Assembly (NCBI GenBank): GCA_017622495.1
Contig: JAGAQY010000049.1
Span: forward strand, 56,554 to 120,553
Length of the DNA: 64,000 nucleotides
Origin: Bacteroidaceae bacterium
GTDB lineage: Bacteria > Bacteroidota > Bacteroidia > Bacteroidales > Bacteroidaceae
Reading direction: 5' to 3'
The notes below the pieces were generated by a model. That model did no database searches, was not told the origin of the DNA, and saw only the letters and a program-made list of their open reading frames with translations. The position numbers and the translations under genes were made by a program. Positions 52,743 through 61,230 of this stretch are shown here, in pieces; the first letter of the stretch is position 1, and every line of letters starts with the position of its first letter.

Positions 52743-54143
52743 TCAGAGCCTCCAAGCTTCCAGCTCGGCAAGAGCGCGACGGTAGTCGCGGTCGGCATTG
52801 AGGCTGCGGTCGAGGTAGTCGTAATAAAGCTCTATGCCTTGCAGATACTCCAGCACGGAGATGAAGCCCTCGTCCATGGCGCGAGCCAGCATCTCGCTGT
52901 TGTTGGCCTCGGCGAGTGCACGGCGATAAAGGTCGGCTGTATGCTGTAGTCCTCGCACGCGCTCATACCCCTCCAGCAGTTGGCTACGCAGCTGCAACTC
53001 GGCATCGGCCTCACGGGCTTCGGCTGCACTGAGTGCCGTGCGTGCTGAGCGCACACGGTTCTTATTGGCCCAGAGGGGGAGGTTCATGCCTATGGTAAAG
53101 CCCTGTGAACGCTCACCTGTACGATGACGCTCATTTATATAGGTAGCTGATAGTGTGGGCAAGTGCATCGTCTTGGACAAGGACAGTTCGCTACGGCGCA
53201 CCTCACGTTCCTCGCGTGCCAGGGCCATATCGGGGCTGCGCTCGAGTGCCTCCTGATACCACGACTCGAAGTCGTCTGTCAACGTCGCTGGAGCATACTC
53301 CTGTGCATCGAAGCCCAAGGGGCGGCCACCGTTCAGATGGGCCAAGCGTGTCATCAGCACTCCACGCTCCATCTCCACACGTGCCTTCTCGGCTTCGAGT
53401 GCCGAGAGGCTGAGCACCACATTATTATAGGAGAGCACATCGGTGTCGCCACTGTCGAGGCGGCGCTTCTCTACCTCCACTACACGGCGAGCATGCCCCA
53501 AGCGGCGGTCGAGCTCGGCAGCAAGGGCATTGTAATAGGTGATGTCGATACACACCAACTCGGCCTCGAGCAGTATGCCCATGCGCTGTGCACGATACTC
53601 CTCGTCGACGAGCTGATTCTTCTGCACCGCTACCCCCTTGCGCTTGCCCAACACGGTAGGCAGGTCGAAGGATTGGCCCACGGTAAACTCCGTCAAATTG
53701 CCCGTCTGCTCGGCACCCTCCCACATACGTTTGAGGCCAACCTCGGGATCGGCAAGGGTGATATCGGTACGGTTCTCCAGCTTGCGAGCCTCGGCCTCCC
53801 TGCGCAGGGCTATGAGGGTGGTATTGTTGTGGTCGATGGAGTCGAGAAGAGCATTCAATTGACAATTGACAATTGACAATTGACAATTCCGTAGCGCAGC
53901 GAGAGCAGAGCCAAACAAGTTTGGACTCTGCCGAGCCAGCAAGGAATCTTGATGTGTAGCATCATAATTCCGTGGCGCAGCGAGAGCAGAGTCAAACGAG
54001 TTTGGACTTTGCCGAGCCAGCAAGGAATCTTGATGCGCAGCATCATAATTCCGTGACGCAGCATCATAACTATTTTCCTGACAATTGACAGTCAATGCTA
54101 TGTTTGCTAATACAAGGGCAATGATTATACGGAAATGTTTCAT
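52743..54143 (-). CDS. TolC-family outer-membrane component of a heavy-metal efflux pump
   Basis: The 466-residue protein has a signal peptide (about 1-20) and two long coiled-coil OEP domains, the channel partner of the RND pump at 54160 and adaptor at 57476 (CusC or CzcC type). GFTIGMNLPLWANKNRVRSA near 340 is typical. Residues 31-84 are two copies of a 27-residue repeat (RNYDA...SALAA) and 85-96 (RNCQLSIVNCQL) translate a heptamer repeat. This extra segment seems inserted in frame by a DNA repeat. Confidence 0.88.
   Translation of the reverse strand: MKHFRIIIALVLANIALTVNCQENSYDAASRNYDAAHQDSLLARQSPNSFDSALAAPRNYDATHQDSLLARQSPNLFGSALAALRNCQLSIVNCQLNALLDSIDHNNTTLIALRREAEARKLENRTDITLADPEVGLKRMWEGAEQTGNLTEFTVGQSFDLPTVLGKRKGVAVQKNQLVDEEYRAQRMGILLEAELVCIDITYYNALAAELDRRLGHARRVVEVEKRRLDSGDTDVLSYNNVVLSLSALEAEKARVEMERGVLMTRLAHLNGGRPLGFDAQEYAPATLTDDFESWYQEALERSPDMALAREEREVRRSELSLSKTMHLPTLSATYINERHRTGERSQGFTIGMNLPLWANKNRVRSARTALSAAEAREADAELQLRSQLLEGYERVRGLQHTADLYRRALAEANNSEMLARAMDEGFISVLEYLQGIELYYDYLDRSLNADRDYRRALAELEAWRL
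53856..54053. repeat. repeat insertion inside the TolC-family gene
   Basis: AATTGAC repeated about four times (53856-53888) adjoins two 81-bp direct repeats (53892-53972 and 53973-54053). Each repeat has an inner inverted repeat near GTTTGGACTCTGC. The coding frame stays open throughout. Confidence 0.85.
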
Positions 54144-54159
54144 AATTCAAAATTCATAA

Positions 54160-57100
54160 TTATTTAGTCTCCCTCTTCGCCACCAGCATATACATAATCG
54201 GCACAATAAATCCATTGAGGAGGGTCGACGTGGCGAGTCCACCGAGGATTACCTTGGCCATGGGACTCTGTATCTCGTTGCCCGGCAGGTCACCACCAAT
54301 GGCCAAGGGTATGAGTGCAAGGGCAGTAGTCAGTGCCGTCATCAAGATGGGATTGAGACGGTCGGCCGAACCGCGCAGCACACTCTCCACCACCGAGTAG
54401 CCCTCGGCACAAAGGTCGTTGTATCGCTCGATGAGCAGCATACCGTTACGTGTGGCAATACCAAAAAGCGAAATGAATCCGATGAGCGCCGGGATACTCA
54501 GTTCGCCACCCGTAAGCCACAGTACCAGCACGCCACCGATAAGGGCAAGCGGCAGATTGACAAGAATAACAGCCGACTGCACGAGGCTGCGGAACTGATT
54601 GTAGAGAAGCATAAATATCACCATTATGGCAAACAACGAAGCGATGAGGATGGTTCGCGAGGCGTTCTCCTCATTCTCAAACTGTCCGCCATACTGTATG
54701 TGATAATCCTCGGGCAACTCTATCTGCTCCTCGATGATGCGGCGCATATCGGTGACCACACCACGGAGGTCGCGCCCAGCCACATTGGCCGACACTACCA
54801 CCTTGCGCTCCACGTTCTCGCGGTTTATCGTGTTGGGACCTACCGACGACACCACATCGGCAATCTGCCCCAGAGGCACCTTCGCGTCACCGGCATCTAC
54901 AATCAAGCGACGTATATCCTCGGCGGTGGCGCGACTGTCGTCACCCACCTTGAGGGTAAGATTAAACACGCGACGACCTTCGTAGACCTGCGACACGGGC
55001 TCGCCGGCAAGCAACACGCTCACCATATCGGCAAACTCAGGCATGGAGACTCCATACTTGGCCATCACATCGCGTTTGGGCACAATCTTCAGCTGCGGGC
55101 GCTCCACCTGCTGCTCCACGTTGAGGTCGGCAATGCCCTCTACACCCTCAACAGCTGCCTTGATGCGGTTTCCTATGCGATACATCTCATTGAGGTCGGT
55201 ACCGAATATCTTCACGGCAATGCTGGCACGAGTACCCGAGAGCATGGCGTCGATGCGGTGACTGATGGGCGCACCCACCTCCACGTTCACACCGGGCAGC
55301 GTGCCCAACTTCTCGCGCACCTCAGCGATAAGTTCGTCCTTGGAACGGTCGGCCAACTCGAAGGGAGCCTCTATCTCCGATACGTTCACGCCCAAGGCGT
55401 GCTCATCCAGTTCGGCACGTCCGGTCTTACGGCCTACGGTCTTTATTTCGGGAATGGTGAGCAACAGCTCTTCGGCGCGACGGCCAATCTTGTCCGACTC
55501 TTCCAACGAGATACCCGGCAGCGTGGCCACATTGATAGTAAACGAACCCTCATTGAAGGGAGGCAGAAACGAACGTCCCAATCCAAAGAAAGCCACCAAC
55601 GCAACGATGAGCAGCGCTGCAGTGCTTCCCAATACGGGCCAGCGATGACGGAGAGTCCACGAGAGAAGACGGGTATATCCTTTCTTGAGCCAACGGGTTA
55701 CGGGAGGTTCTTTATCGGAGTTCTCAGAGACATCGGAGTCCTCTGACCTCTTCGTCAACAGATAACTGCATAATACCGGAGTGAGCGTCAGCGCCACCAG
55801 GGTAGAGGCACACAAGGCCACGATGAAGGCTATGCCGAGCGGGGCCAACATACGTCCCTCCATACCCGTCAGGAAGAAGAGGGGTACGAAGCTGGCGATG
55901 ATGATGAGCGTAGAGTTGAGGATAGGCATGCGCACCTCTCTGGAGGCATCGTAGATGACCGTGACCACAGAACGACGCTGCTCGATGGGCAGGGCACGAT
56001 TTTCGCGCAGACGTTTATACACGTTCTCCACATCCACGATGGCATCGTCCACGAGTGAACCGATGGCGATGGCCAAACCGCCCAGACTCATCGTGTTGAT
56101 GGTAAGTCCGAAGGCGTTGAGCGTAAGGATGGCAGCCACAAAAGCAAGCGGTATGGTGACGAGCGAGATGAGTGTGGTGCGCACATTCATCAGGAAAATG
56201 AAAAGCACGATGACCACAAAGATGGCTCCCTCGATGAGGGCGCTCTTCACATTATCTATGGAACTGTTGATGAAGCGCTCCTGACGGTATACGTCGGTAG
56301 TAACCTTCACATCAGCAGGGAGCTCACGCTTTAGGTCTTCGAGCGTAGCATCCAGCTTCTTGGTGAGCTCCAATGTACTGGTATTGGGTTGCTTGGTCAC
56401 GGTGAGGATGACCGCAGGCTCGGTGCGCAGCGATGCCATACCAAACTTAGGGCGCTGGTCGCCAATCTTCACCTCGGCGATATGGTGCAGCAAGAGGGGC
56501 GAATCCCCAATCCGCTTCACCACCGTGCGGCCTATCTCATCCACATCGTTCGTCGAGAGCATACCGCGAATGATGTATTCGTTGCCATACTCATAGAGTG
56601 TGCCACCCGTTGCATTCTGGTTCATGCCCGATACCACCTCCATCACCTCGCCCAACGATACATCGTAGTGCATCATCTTCTCGGGGTTGAGCAGTATCTG
56701 ATACTCCTTCACCTCACCACCAAGTACAGCTACCTGCGCCACACCGCCCGTTGCGAGCAAACGCGGACGGATGGTCCAGTCGGCCAGGGTGCGGAGGTCC
56801 TGGAGAGAAGTTTTTTCTAATTGAGAATTTACAATTGAGAATTGAGAATTATTGCCATCCGGATGGCTCTCGTGTTTTTCGTGAGTTCCTATACTATTAA
56901 TTTTCAATTTTCCATTTTCAATTTTCAATTCATCATCCACCGTCAGCCCCACAAACAGCACCTCGCCAAGGATTGACGACTGCGGACCGAGTGTAGGCGT
57001 ACCCACATGCTGAGGCAGTGCATCCATCACGGTTGCAATCTTTTCCGACACTATCTGACGGGCCCGATAGATATCGGTGCCCCAATCAAACTCCACCCAT

Positions 57101-57378
57101 ACGATGGAGAATCCCGTAGTGGACGACGAGCGCACACGGCGTACATCGGTGGCACCGTTCACGGCTGTCTCAATGGGGAACGTCACCAGTCGCTCTACCT
57201 CCTCGGGCGCCATACCCTTAGCCTCGGTCATCACCGTCACCGTAGGAGCATTGAGGTCAGGGAACACATCCACATCCATCGTCGTGGCGGTGTACACACC
57301 TGCCACCATCAGCAACACCGACAGCACGAGCACGAGCAGACGGTTGTTGAGAGAAAAACGTATAATTTTGTTTAACAC
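54160..57378 (-). CDS. heavy-metal efflux RND pump (CusA/CzcA type)
   Basis: The 1072-residue HME-type RND transporter exports metal ions with proton antiport. Features: VDVFPDLNAPTVTVMTEA, twelve predicted membrane helices in two sets, the RND motif GGLAIAIGSLVDDAIVDVEN, and GTRASIAVKIFGTDLNEM. A segment near 56814-56935 (LKIENGKLKINSIGTHEKHE to NSQLE) is absent from relatives, which pass straight from the GLT-D-D part to TSLQDLRTLADW; it seems to be an in-frame repeat insertion. Start: GTG at 57378 (VLNKIIRFS), since residues from an upstream ATG at 57438 translate a repeat. Confidence 0.9.
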   Translation of the reverse strand: MLNKIIRFSLNNRLLVLVLSVLLMVAGVYTATTMDVDVFPDLNAPTVTVMTEAKGMAPEEVERLVTFPIETAVNGATDVRRVRSSSTTGFSIVWVEFDWGTDIYRARQIVSEKIATVMDALPQHVGTPTLGPQSSILGEVLFVGLTVDDELKIENGKLKINSIGTHEKHESHPDGNNSQFSIVNSQLEKTSLQDLRTLADWTIRPRLLATGGVAQVAVLGGEVKEYQILLNPEKMMHYDVSLGEVMEVVSGMNQNATGGTLYEYGNEYIIRGMLSTNDVDEIGRTVVKRIGDSPLLLHHIAEVKIGDQRPKFGMASLRTEPAVILTVTKQPNTSTLELTKKLDATLEDLKRELPADVKVTTDVYRQERFINSSIDNVKSALIEGAIFVVIVLFIFLMNVRTTLISLVTIPLAFVAAILTLNAFGLTINTMSLGGLAIAIGSLVDDAIVDVENVYKRLRENRALPIEQRRSVVTVIYDASREVRMPILNSTLIIIASFVPLFFLTGMEGRMLAPLGIAFIVALCASTLVALTLTPVLCSYLLTKRSEDSDVSENSDKEPPVTRWLKKGYTRLLSWTLRHRWPVLGSTAALLIVALVAFFGLGRSFLPPFNEGSFTINVATLPGISLEESDKIGRRAEELLLTIPEIKTVGRKTGRAELDEHALGVNVSEIEAPFELADRSKDELIAEVREKLGTLPGVNVEVGAPISHRIDAMLSGTRASIAVKIFGTDLNEMYRIGNRIKAAVEGVEGIADLNVEQQVERPQLKIVPKRDVMAKYGVSMPEFADMVSVLLAGEPVSQVYEGRRVFNLTLKVGDDSRATAEDIRRLIVDAGDAKVPLGQIADVVSSVGPNTINRENVERKVVVSANVAGRDLRGVVTDMRRIIEEQIELPEDYHIQYGGQFENEENASRTILIASLFAIMVIFMLLYNQFRSLVQSAVILVNLPLALIGGVLVLWLTGGELSIPALIGFISLFGIATRNGMLLIERYNDLCAEGYSVVESVLRGSADRLNPILMTALTTALALIPLAIGGDLPGNEIQSPMAKVILGGLATSTLLNGFIVPIMYMLVAKRETK
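56814..56935. repeat. repeat insertion inside the RND pump gene
   Basis: About 120 bp of AATTTTCAATTTTCC and TTGAGAATTTACAATTGAG type words surround GCCATCCGGATGGC. Similar words are in the intergenic region at 57385-57478 and the coding frame continues through. Confidence 0.85.
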
Positions 57379-57384
57379 GACAAA

Positions 57385-57478
57385 TAATTTTGGGTTTTGA
57401 ATTATGAATTCTGAATTACCATCCGGAATAAAAAACAATCGCGAAGCTTTAATTCAGAATTAAGGATTCAGAATTCTA
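57385..57478. repeat. AATTC-type tandem repeat between the pump and adaptor genes
   Basis: GAATTATGAATTCTGAATTA and AATTCAGAATTAAGGATTCAG flank CCATCCGGAATAAAAAACAA. The arms are roughly inverted. This fills the space between the adaptor stop and pump start. Confidence 0.7.
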
Positions 57479-58756
57479 ATGACTGTGTCCGTGCGGTATC
57501 GCCGTAGTCACCGAAGCCAGTTTCACCTGATAGGCTCCTTGGGTCACTACGCGCTCGCCACCATGCAGACCATGCAGTATCTCCACACGCTCGCCATCGC
57601 GACTGCCCAGTGTGACGCCACGCTTCTCGTACTCCTCCTCGCACAGCTGTACATATATATAATATAGTCCCTGCTCCTCAGTGAGCGCACTGATGGGAAT
57701 GGCTATCACGCCCTCCTCAGGCGAAGTGAGCAGGTACACCTCGGCATACGAGCCAGCGATGATGTCGCCTACGTTGTCAAACTCAAAGGTCACGGGAATA
57801 TAGTGCGAAGCCTCGTCGGCAGCAGCCTTGCCGTAGGCTACGAGGCGACCATTCAGGTCTGCCGTCTTGTACAGGCGGTCGGTATATGCCGGACGGAAGT
57901 TGGCTGCGCTCACCTTGGAGAGCAAGGCGTAGTCGCGTTCGCTCACCTCGGCCTTCAGCTGCAATCGGCGAGTCTGCGTAATCACAGCTACAGGCTGACC
58001 TACCTCTACATAAGCCCCATTAGGCACGAGCAGTTGCTTCAGGTATCCACTGATGGGCGATGTCAGCGAGGCGCCCTTCTCTGTCATGCCCTGTGCCTGT
58101 CCCTCATAGGTGGTCTTGGCGGTTTCGTAGCGCAGACGTATCTGTTCAAACTCCTTGGCCGACACAATCTTGTCGTCAACCAATCGCTGTGCACGCTCAT
58201 ATTCGGCCAATGCCGTTTCATAAGCCAGCTTGGCCTTGAGCAAGGGGTCACCATCCTGCAACTTCTTGGCCGATATGCCAGCCAAAGCCTTGCCCGTACC
58301 CAGTGCCACACCTTCGGCTATCGAAGGGTCGGTGTAGTAGAGCACACCAGCCGATGTGGCCACCACAACAGCCTCATTACCTTTTGGTGCCTGAATGTGT
58401 CCGGCAGTCTTTATCACTCCGCTAAAGGGAGCCTTTGTGACTGTCTCCACCTTGAGCCCGGCCGCCGCAGCCTGCTGCTTGGTAAAAGCTATGCCTTCGC
58501 CATGGGCATGGTCATGGTCGTGACCATGTGCCTCCTCGGCATGTGCATGCGCTTCATGGGAATGTCCTTCATGAGAATGCTTTGCATGGGAATGACCATC
58601 CTCGGCATGACTATGCTCCTCATGTGCATGATGCTCTTCGGTATGCGTATGATGCTCGTGGGAATGCTCGTGAGCATGATTGCCTTGCTTGCCACCGCAC
58701 GCCGCAAATATCAGTGCAGCACATACGCAAGCAGCCGTTTGTAGTTTTCTTTTCAT
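57476..58756 (-). CDS. efflux adaptor (membrane fusion protein, CusB type) with His-rich N-terminus
   Basis: The 426-residue lipoprotein (LIFAACGGKQ) starts the mature part with about 65 residues containing 25 His, mostly as HxH and HSH, a likely metal sink. The HlyD-like fold follows: barrel-sandwich and coiled-coil (LLKAKLAYETALAEYERAQR, SPISGYLKQLLVPNGAYVEV). The C-terminus also ends HGHSH. It is the first gene of the operon with the RND pump and TolC protein. A palindromic operator overlaps its promoter. Confidence 0.93.
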   Translation of the reverse strand: MKRKLQTAACVCAALIFAACGGKQGNHAHEHSHEHHTHTEEHHAHEEHSHAEDGHSHAKHSHEGHSHEAHAHAEEAHGHDHDHAHGEGIAFTKQQAAAAGLKVETVTKAPFSGVIKTAGHIQAPKGNEAVVVATSAGVLYYTDPSIAEGVALGTGKALAGISAKKLQDGDPLLKAKLAYETALAEYERAQRLVDDKIVSAKEFEQIRLRYETAKTTYEGQAQGMTEKGASLTSPISGYLKQLLVPNGAYVEVGQPVAVITQTRRLQLKAEVSERDYALLSKVSAANFRPAYTDRLYKTADLNGRLVAYGKAAADEASHYIPVTFEFDNVGDIIAGSYAEVYLLTSPEEGVIAIPISALTEEQGLYYIYVQLCEEEYEKRGVTLGSRDGERVEILHGLHGGERVVTQGAYQVKLASVTTAIPHGHSH

Positions 58757-58795
58757 ATCTACAGTTTGTGTTATACCTATTTATTATATTGCTTG

Positions 58796-58803
58796 CAAAG
58801 ATA
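58796..58803 (-). promoter_or_regulatory. -7 promoter element of the efflux operon
   Basis: The minus strand reads TATCTTTG, a complete match, 40 nt upstream of the start codon. Confidence 0.65.
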
Positions 58804-58814
58804 CAACATCATTC

Positions 58815-58831
58815 TTGCAACTGAGTTGCAA
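58815..58831. promoter_or_regulatory. 17-bp palindromic operator in the -33 region of the efflux operon
   Basis: TTGCAACT-G-AGTTGCAA is a perfect palindrome with one central base. It covers the place where the -33 element would bind, so a bound repressor would block the promoter. The form suits a dimeric metal regulator such as a Fur/Zur-type protein; that identity is inference. Confidence 0.65.
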
Positions 58832-58864
58832 AAGTGAGATAATCGAGAAAATACGGGAATAAAG

Positions 58865-59755
58865 CTAATACTTGTCCATCAATACCCGGATGCCATCGGG
58901 TATTATCTCTATGCAGAGGTCTTCATCTGCATATACAGGATCGCCATCAACGTGTATACAGCCAGGTGCAGTGCGGTGTATATGCAGTTTCTTACATCTC
59001 AGCCTTCGCACATGCTTATTATCGTCAATATGCTTTGTAAAGAGCTGAATCGTCAAAGGGATAGCTTCAGGGATGTCAAAAGGTTCGATAATAGCCACAT
59101 CCATCATGCCGTCACACAGAGATGCATGAGGAGCAATATAGGCATTGTTGCCATACTGCGACGCATTTGCACAAGTGATAAGGAATGCCTGGCAGGCAAA
59201 GCTATCGCTCTCGGTTTCTATTTCATAGGCTTCAGGCTTATATGAATGAAAGCTCTTCAATACGTTCTCGACATAGGCTTTGGAACCACGCTTCTGAGAT
59301 TGTGCAAATCGTGAACTTATATAGGCGTCAAAGCCTACGCCACAAGTACAGAAGAAGGGGTGACCATTAATCTTTCCATAATCGATGCGCTTGACCTGGT
59401 AAGCATTAATAATCTCAATTGCCTTTTTCACATCAGTCGGAATATGAAGATGACGAGCCAATCCATTGCCCGAGCCACAAGGTATTATACCGAATATCGT
59501 GGATGTATGTATCAACGCACGGGCCACCTCATTGACTGTGCCGTCACCGCCAACGGCAACCACTGCATCGGCCATGCTTTCTACTGCTTGCCTTGCCAAC
59601 TCTTCGGCATGACCGGCATATTCCGTAAAACAAATCTCATACTGAAATTTGCTTCCGTCTATAAACATGGGGATACTGTCCAATATCAGGTTCTTACTGT
59701 TTACCCCCGAATGCGGATTGATAATGAAACGTAATCGCAGCCTATCTTCTTTCAT
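58865..59755 (-). CDS. diacylglycerol kinase-like lipid kinase
   Basis: The 296-residue protein of the DAGK catalytic family has RFIINPHSGV, the ATP-binding VAVGGDGTVNEVARAL, FGIIPCGSGNGLARHL and a C-terminal CIHVDGDPVYADEDLCIEII. It would phosphorylate diacylglycerol or sphingoid lipids. Start MKEDRLRLRF at 59755 is chosen over an upstream in-frame codon. Promoter at 59763-59770. Confidence 0.92.
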   Translation of the reverse strand: MKEDRLRLRFIINPHSGVNSKNLILDSIPMFIDGSKFQYEICFTEYAGHAEELARQAVESMADAVVAVGGDGTVNEVARALIHTSTIFGIIPCGSGNGLARHLHIPTDVKKAIEIINAYQVKRIDYGKINGHPFFCTCGVGFDAYISSRFAQSQKRGSKAYVENVLKSFHSYKPEAYEIETESDSFACQAFLITCANASQYGNNAYIAPHASLCDGMMDVAIIEPFDIPEAIPLTIQLFTKHIDDNKHVRRLRCKKLHIHRTAPGCIHVDGDPVYADEDLCIEIIPDGIRVLMDKY

Positions 59756-59762
59756 ACTACCA

Positions 59763-59770
59763 CAAAAGTA
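59763..59770 (-). promoter_or_regulatory. -7 promoter element of the lipid kinase gene
   Basis: The minus strand reads TACTTTTG, a full match, only 8 nt before the start codon, so the message may be nearly leaderless. Confidence 0.5.
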
Positions 59771-59886
59771 TATGATTATACAAATCAGACTTGACAAACT
59801 TAAAACGAATCGCCACTTACATTATTGTAATTATTCCTCGGATTTCCAGTAATTACTTTCTATAATCAGGTCCGAGACTTTCTGTG

Positions 59887-59947
59887 TGCTCAGTATGTTC
59901 AGCAATCAATAATAGGCTATTGCGAAATTGGTTGTCCAGCTATCCAT
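59887..59947. repeat. GGTTGTCC-type repeat, degenerate copy 3
   Basis: GCTCAGT...AATAATAGGCTATTGCGAAA and GGTTGTCCAGCTATCC recall the copies at 35825 and 63336. The region 59756-60083 has no gene; besides this repeat and the hairpin below only unstructured sequence is seen. Confidence 0.6.
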
Positions 59948-59956
59948 ATTATCTAT

Positions 59957-60006
59957 CCATAAGACCTTCGGAGTACGCCTACGTCTATTCTCCGAAGACT
60001 TTATGG
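59957..60006 (-). terminator. long hairpin after the glycosyltransferase gene
   Basis: CCATAAG and CTTCGGAG pair with CTCCGAAG and TTATGG around a 16-nt loop, 78 bp past the glycosyltransferase stop. The stem is strong, the T tract weak. Confidence 0.55.
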
Positions 60007-60083
60007 ATATATGTCCGATTGGGTGCTAATTCAGAGAGCGACTGAACCATATTGATATCAAGTCATAGCAGCAAAGATTTTTA

Positions 60084-61214
60084 TCACCTCATTATCTTCT
60101 TTATCAACATATAGAGGCGCAGCAATAAATCTAATATCTTATATTTACGACATTTACATAAATAATACCATATTTGAAAATCTTTATACTTATAATGCTT
60201 AAGACTTACATCGTTCGTAAATGTTGATATTCGAAAAAGAGCTTCCATAACAGCCTTGGCATCAACGTAATTCTTCTCTTCATACAATTGCTTAAGCAAA
60301 GATACCCCTTTAATGACAGGACTGAAATATTCATTAATACAAAATGATGATTCGTCTAACTCTGGGACATATTTAGAACATAGCAAATATAGCTCATGCA
60401 TATCTTTCTCATCTTTTATATGAGTTATCTGAAACATTCCCGTAAATATCCATATATCCAAAAATGGATCAATAAATACTTTACATTTAAAACTTAGTCT
60501 ATCAATGGTTTTAACCATTTGTTGGAGTGCATGGTCAATCTCACCTATAGTCATGTCGTATTTTTTTCCAAATGTATTGGCACCATTATTGCTTCTATAA
60601 TTATAGTCGCATCTACCTATTAGCTTGACCTTGTTGCAGAAGTAAAGATACTGAAGCACAAAAATTGAGTCTTCACCCGCTCGTATAGCATCATCAAACC
60701 TTAAGCACTCATCCCTTATTATAGATTTCTTAAAAAGTTTTCCCCATACAGTCCTCAGCGCAGCGCCTCCACGATGTCTACCTATCAAGTCTATAAAATT
60801 TCCAACTTCGTATATTGATTCTTCTATTAGATAAACTTTTTCCTCATCAACATATCCCCCCACTATCAAATCATAATCAGGAGTACTTTCTTCAATCAAG
60901 TGCGAGAGATACTCGGGTTTCACCCAATCATCACTATCTATAAAAGTTATCCATTCGCCAGTGGCATGTTCTATTCCATAATTGCGAGCAGAACTGACTC
61001 CTCCATTGGCTCTATGAAAAACACGAATACGAACATCTTTGGTTGCATATTCATCACAGATGCATTTACTACAATCAGTGCTACCATCATTAATAAGTAA
61101 CAACTCAAAATCCGCATAGCTTTGGGCTAGAATACTATCAACACAGCGGCGGAGATAAGAACTAGCGTTATAAACAGGGACAATAATGGAAATCATATTT
61201 TTCTCGTGTTTCAT
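60084..61214 (-). CDS. GT2 family glycosyltransferase
   Basis: The 376-residue GT-A enzyme has ISIIVPVYNASSYLRRCVDS, ELLLINDGSTDCSKCICDEY, GGVSSARNYGIEHATGEWIT and the nucleotide-sugar DSDD motif. It would add a sugar to a surface glycan. The donor is unknown. An alternative start is Met7 (MISIIVPVYN). It follows the flippase gene by 16 bp and is AT-rich. No other polysaccharide genes are visible within the window. Confidence 0.93.
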   Translation of the reverse strand: MKHEKNMISIIVPVYNASSYLRRCVDSILAQSYADFELLLINDGSTDCSKCICDEYATKDVRIRVFHRANGGVSSARNYGIEHATGEWITFIDSDDWVKPEYLSHLIEESTPDYDLIVGGYVDEEKVYLIEESIYEVGNFIDLIGRHRGGAALRTVWGKLFKKSIIRDECLRFDDAIRAGEDSIFVLQYLYFCNKVKLIGRCDYNYRSNNGANTFGKKYDMTIGEIDHALQQMVKTIDRLSFKCKVFIDPFLDIWIFTGMFQITHIKDEKDMHELYLLCSKYVPELDESSFCINEYFSPVIKGVSLLKQLYEEKNYVDAKAVMEALFRISTFTNDVSLKHYKYKDFQIWYYLCKCRKYKILDLLLRLYMLIKKIMR

Positions 61215-61230
61215 GTTATATTATTGATAA

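Noticed and set aside
57379..57438. Upstream ATG start for the RND pump
   Set aside because: The extra residues translate the AATTC-type intergenic repeat; the family N-terminus begins at the GTG at 57378.
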